Shown here: piece after piece, positions 63,958-64,000 of the stretch
Position numbering within the stretch: the first letter of the stretch is position 1
Layout of the letters: each line of letters starts with the position of its first letter
Assembly: GCF_902506415.1 (NCBI RefSeq)
Contig: NZ_LR733275.1
Coordinates: 2,705,795 to 2,769,794, forward strand
DNA: 64,000 nucleotides
Origin: Massilia sp. 9I
GTDB taxonomy: Bacteria > Pseudomonadota > Gammaproteobacteria > Burkholderiales > Burkholderiaceae_D
Direction of reading: 5' to 3'
The notes under the pieces: model-generated
Told to the model about the DNA's origin: nothing
The model's input: only the letters and a program-made list of their open reading frames with translations
The model's database searches: none
Translations under genes and position numbers: made by a program

Positions 63958-64000
63958 ATGACCCAACAACTCCAGAACATCATCGACACCGCGTGGGAAC
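63958..64000 (+). CDS. dapD: Start of tetrahydrodipicolinate N-succinyltransferase (DapD), truncated
   Basis: Only the first 14 codons (MTQQLQNIIDTAWE) are in the window. They match the beginning of DapD, the enzyme just before DapC in the succinylase route. The gene runs off the right edge. Confidence 0.75.
   Translation, partial: MTQQLQNIIDTAWE

Overview
The window is chromosomal DNA from a high-GC Gram-negative bacterium. Gene content and order point to the Betaproteobacteria, most probably Oxalobacteraceae (Massilia, Duganella or Janthinobacterium-like). The clues are an EF-P with Arg32 next to its rhamnosyltransferase EarP, a DUF3460 / scpA / panC run, an flhDC-motAB-che cluster, and dapC followed by dapD. 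This placement is inference from recognised families; no 16S gene or database search was available. I found no phage, insertion sequence or CRISPR array, so the window looks like core chromosome with a few accessory cassettes.

Region 1 (1-13.6 kb): a truncated methyltransferase, an initiator tRNA with its own promoter, a small unknown protein followed by a roughly 100-bp folded repeat element, the RNA helicase DbpA, a pseudokinase/PEGA-like membrane protein paired with a lipoprotein, a Tat-type amidase, a TetR regulator divergent from a tiny Cys-rich protein, efp and earP, and then an unusual three-gene cassette: a Gln/Gly-rich protein built from three repeated modules, a free-standing protease prodomain-like protein, and a subtilisin-family (S8) peptidase carrying the related prodomain. 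A minus-strand array of five tRNAs (Ala-Glu-Ala-Glu-Glu) follows, beside gltX and a second, inverted copy of the folded element.

Region 2 (13.7-28.2 kb): gltX, an alpha-oxoamine synthase translationally coupled to a membrane GGDEF-GGDEF-EAL protein, a divergent GAF-EAL protein, a TPR-like protein with the Fe-S carrier ApbC, metG, a putative FabMG-type enoyl reductase, DUF3460, scpA and panC.

Region 3 (28.3-42.2 kb): motility. A YcgR-type PilZ protein, an EAL-HDOD protein and a minus-strand block run from the flagellar master regulators flhD and flhC through a membrane methyltransferase, motA, motB, a CheZ-like protein, cheY, cheA, cheW, cheR, cheD, cheB, a second cheY and cheZ. Upstream of flhD, a 589-bp AT-rich control region holds three spaced repeats.

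Region 4 (42.2-64 kb): the kynurenine pathway operon kynB-kynU-kynA, an acyltransferase, a hydrolase / GNAT / GFA trio, htpG with a heat-shock promoter, SnoaL- and VOC-like proteins, a MocR regulator divergent from an EamA exporter, RidA, a PLP aminotransferase, a REC-PAS-GGDEF protein, a glycerol or ether-lipid type operon (AGPS-like, GlpD-like, FGGY kinase) with a divergent AraC regulator, a small acidic protein, dapC and the start of dapD.

Two themes tie the genes together. Cyclic-di-GMP turnover and sensing recur five times around the motility block. Chemotaxis signalling appears to have two CheY proteins, each sitting beside a CheZ-type phosphatase.
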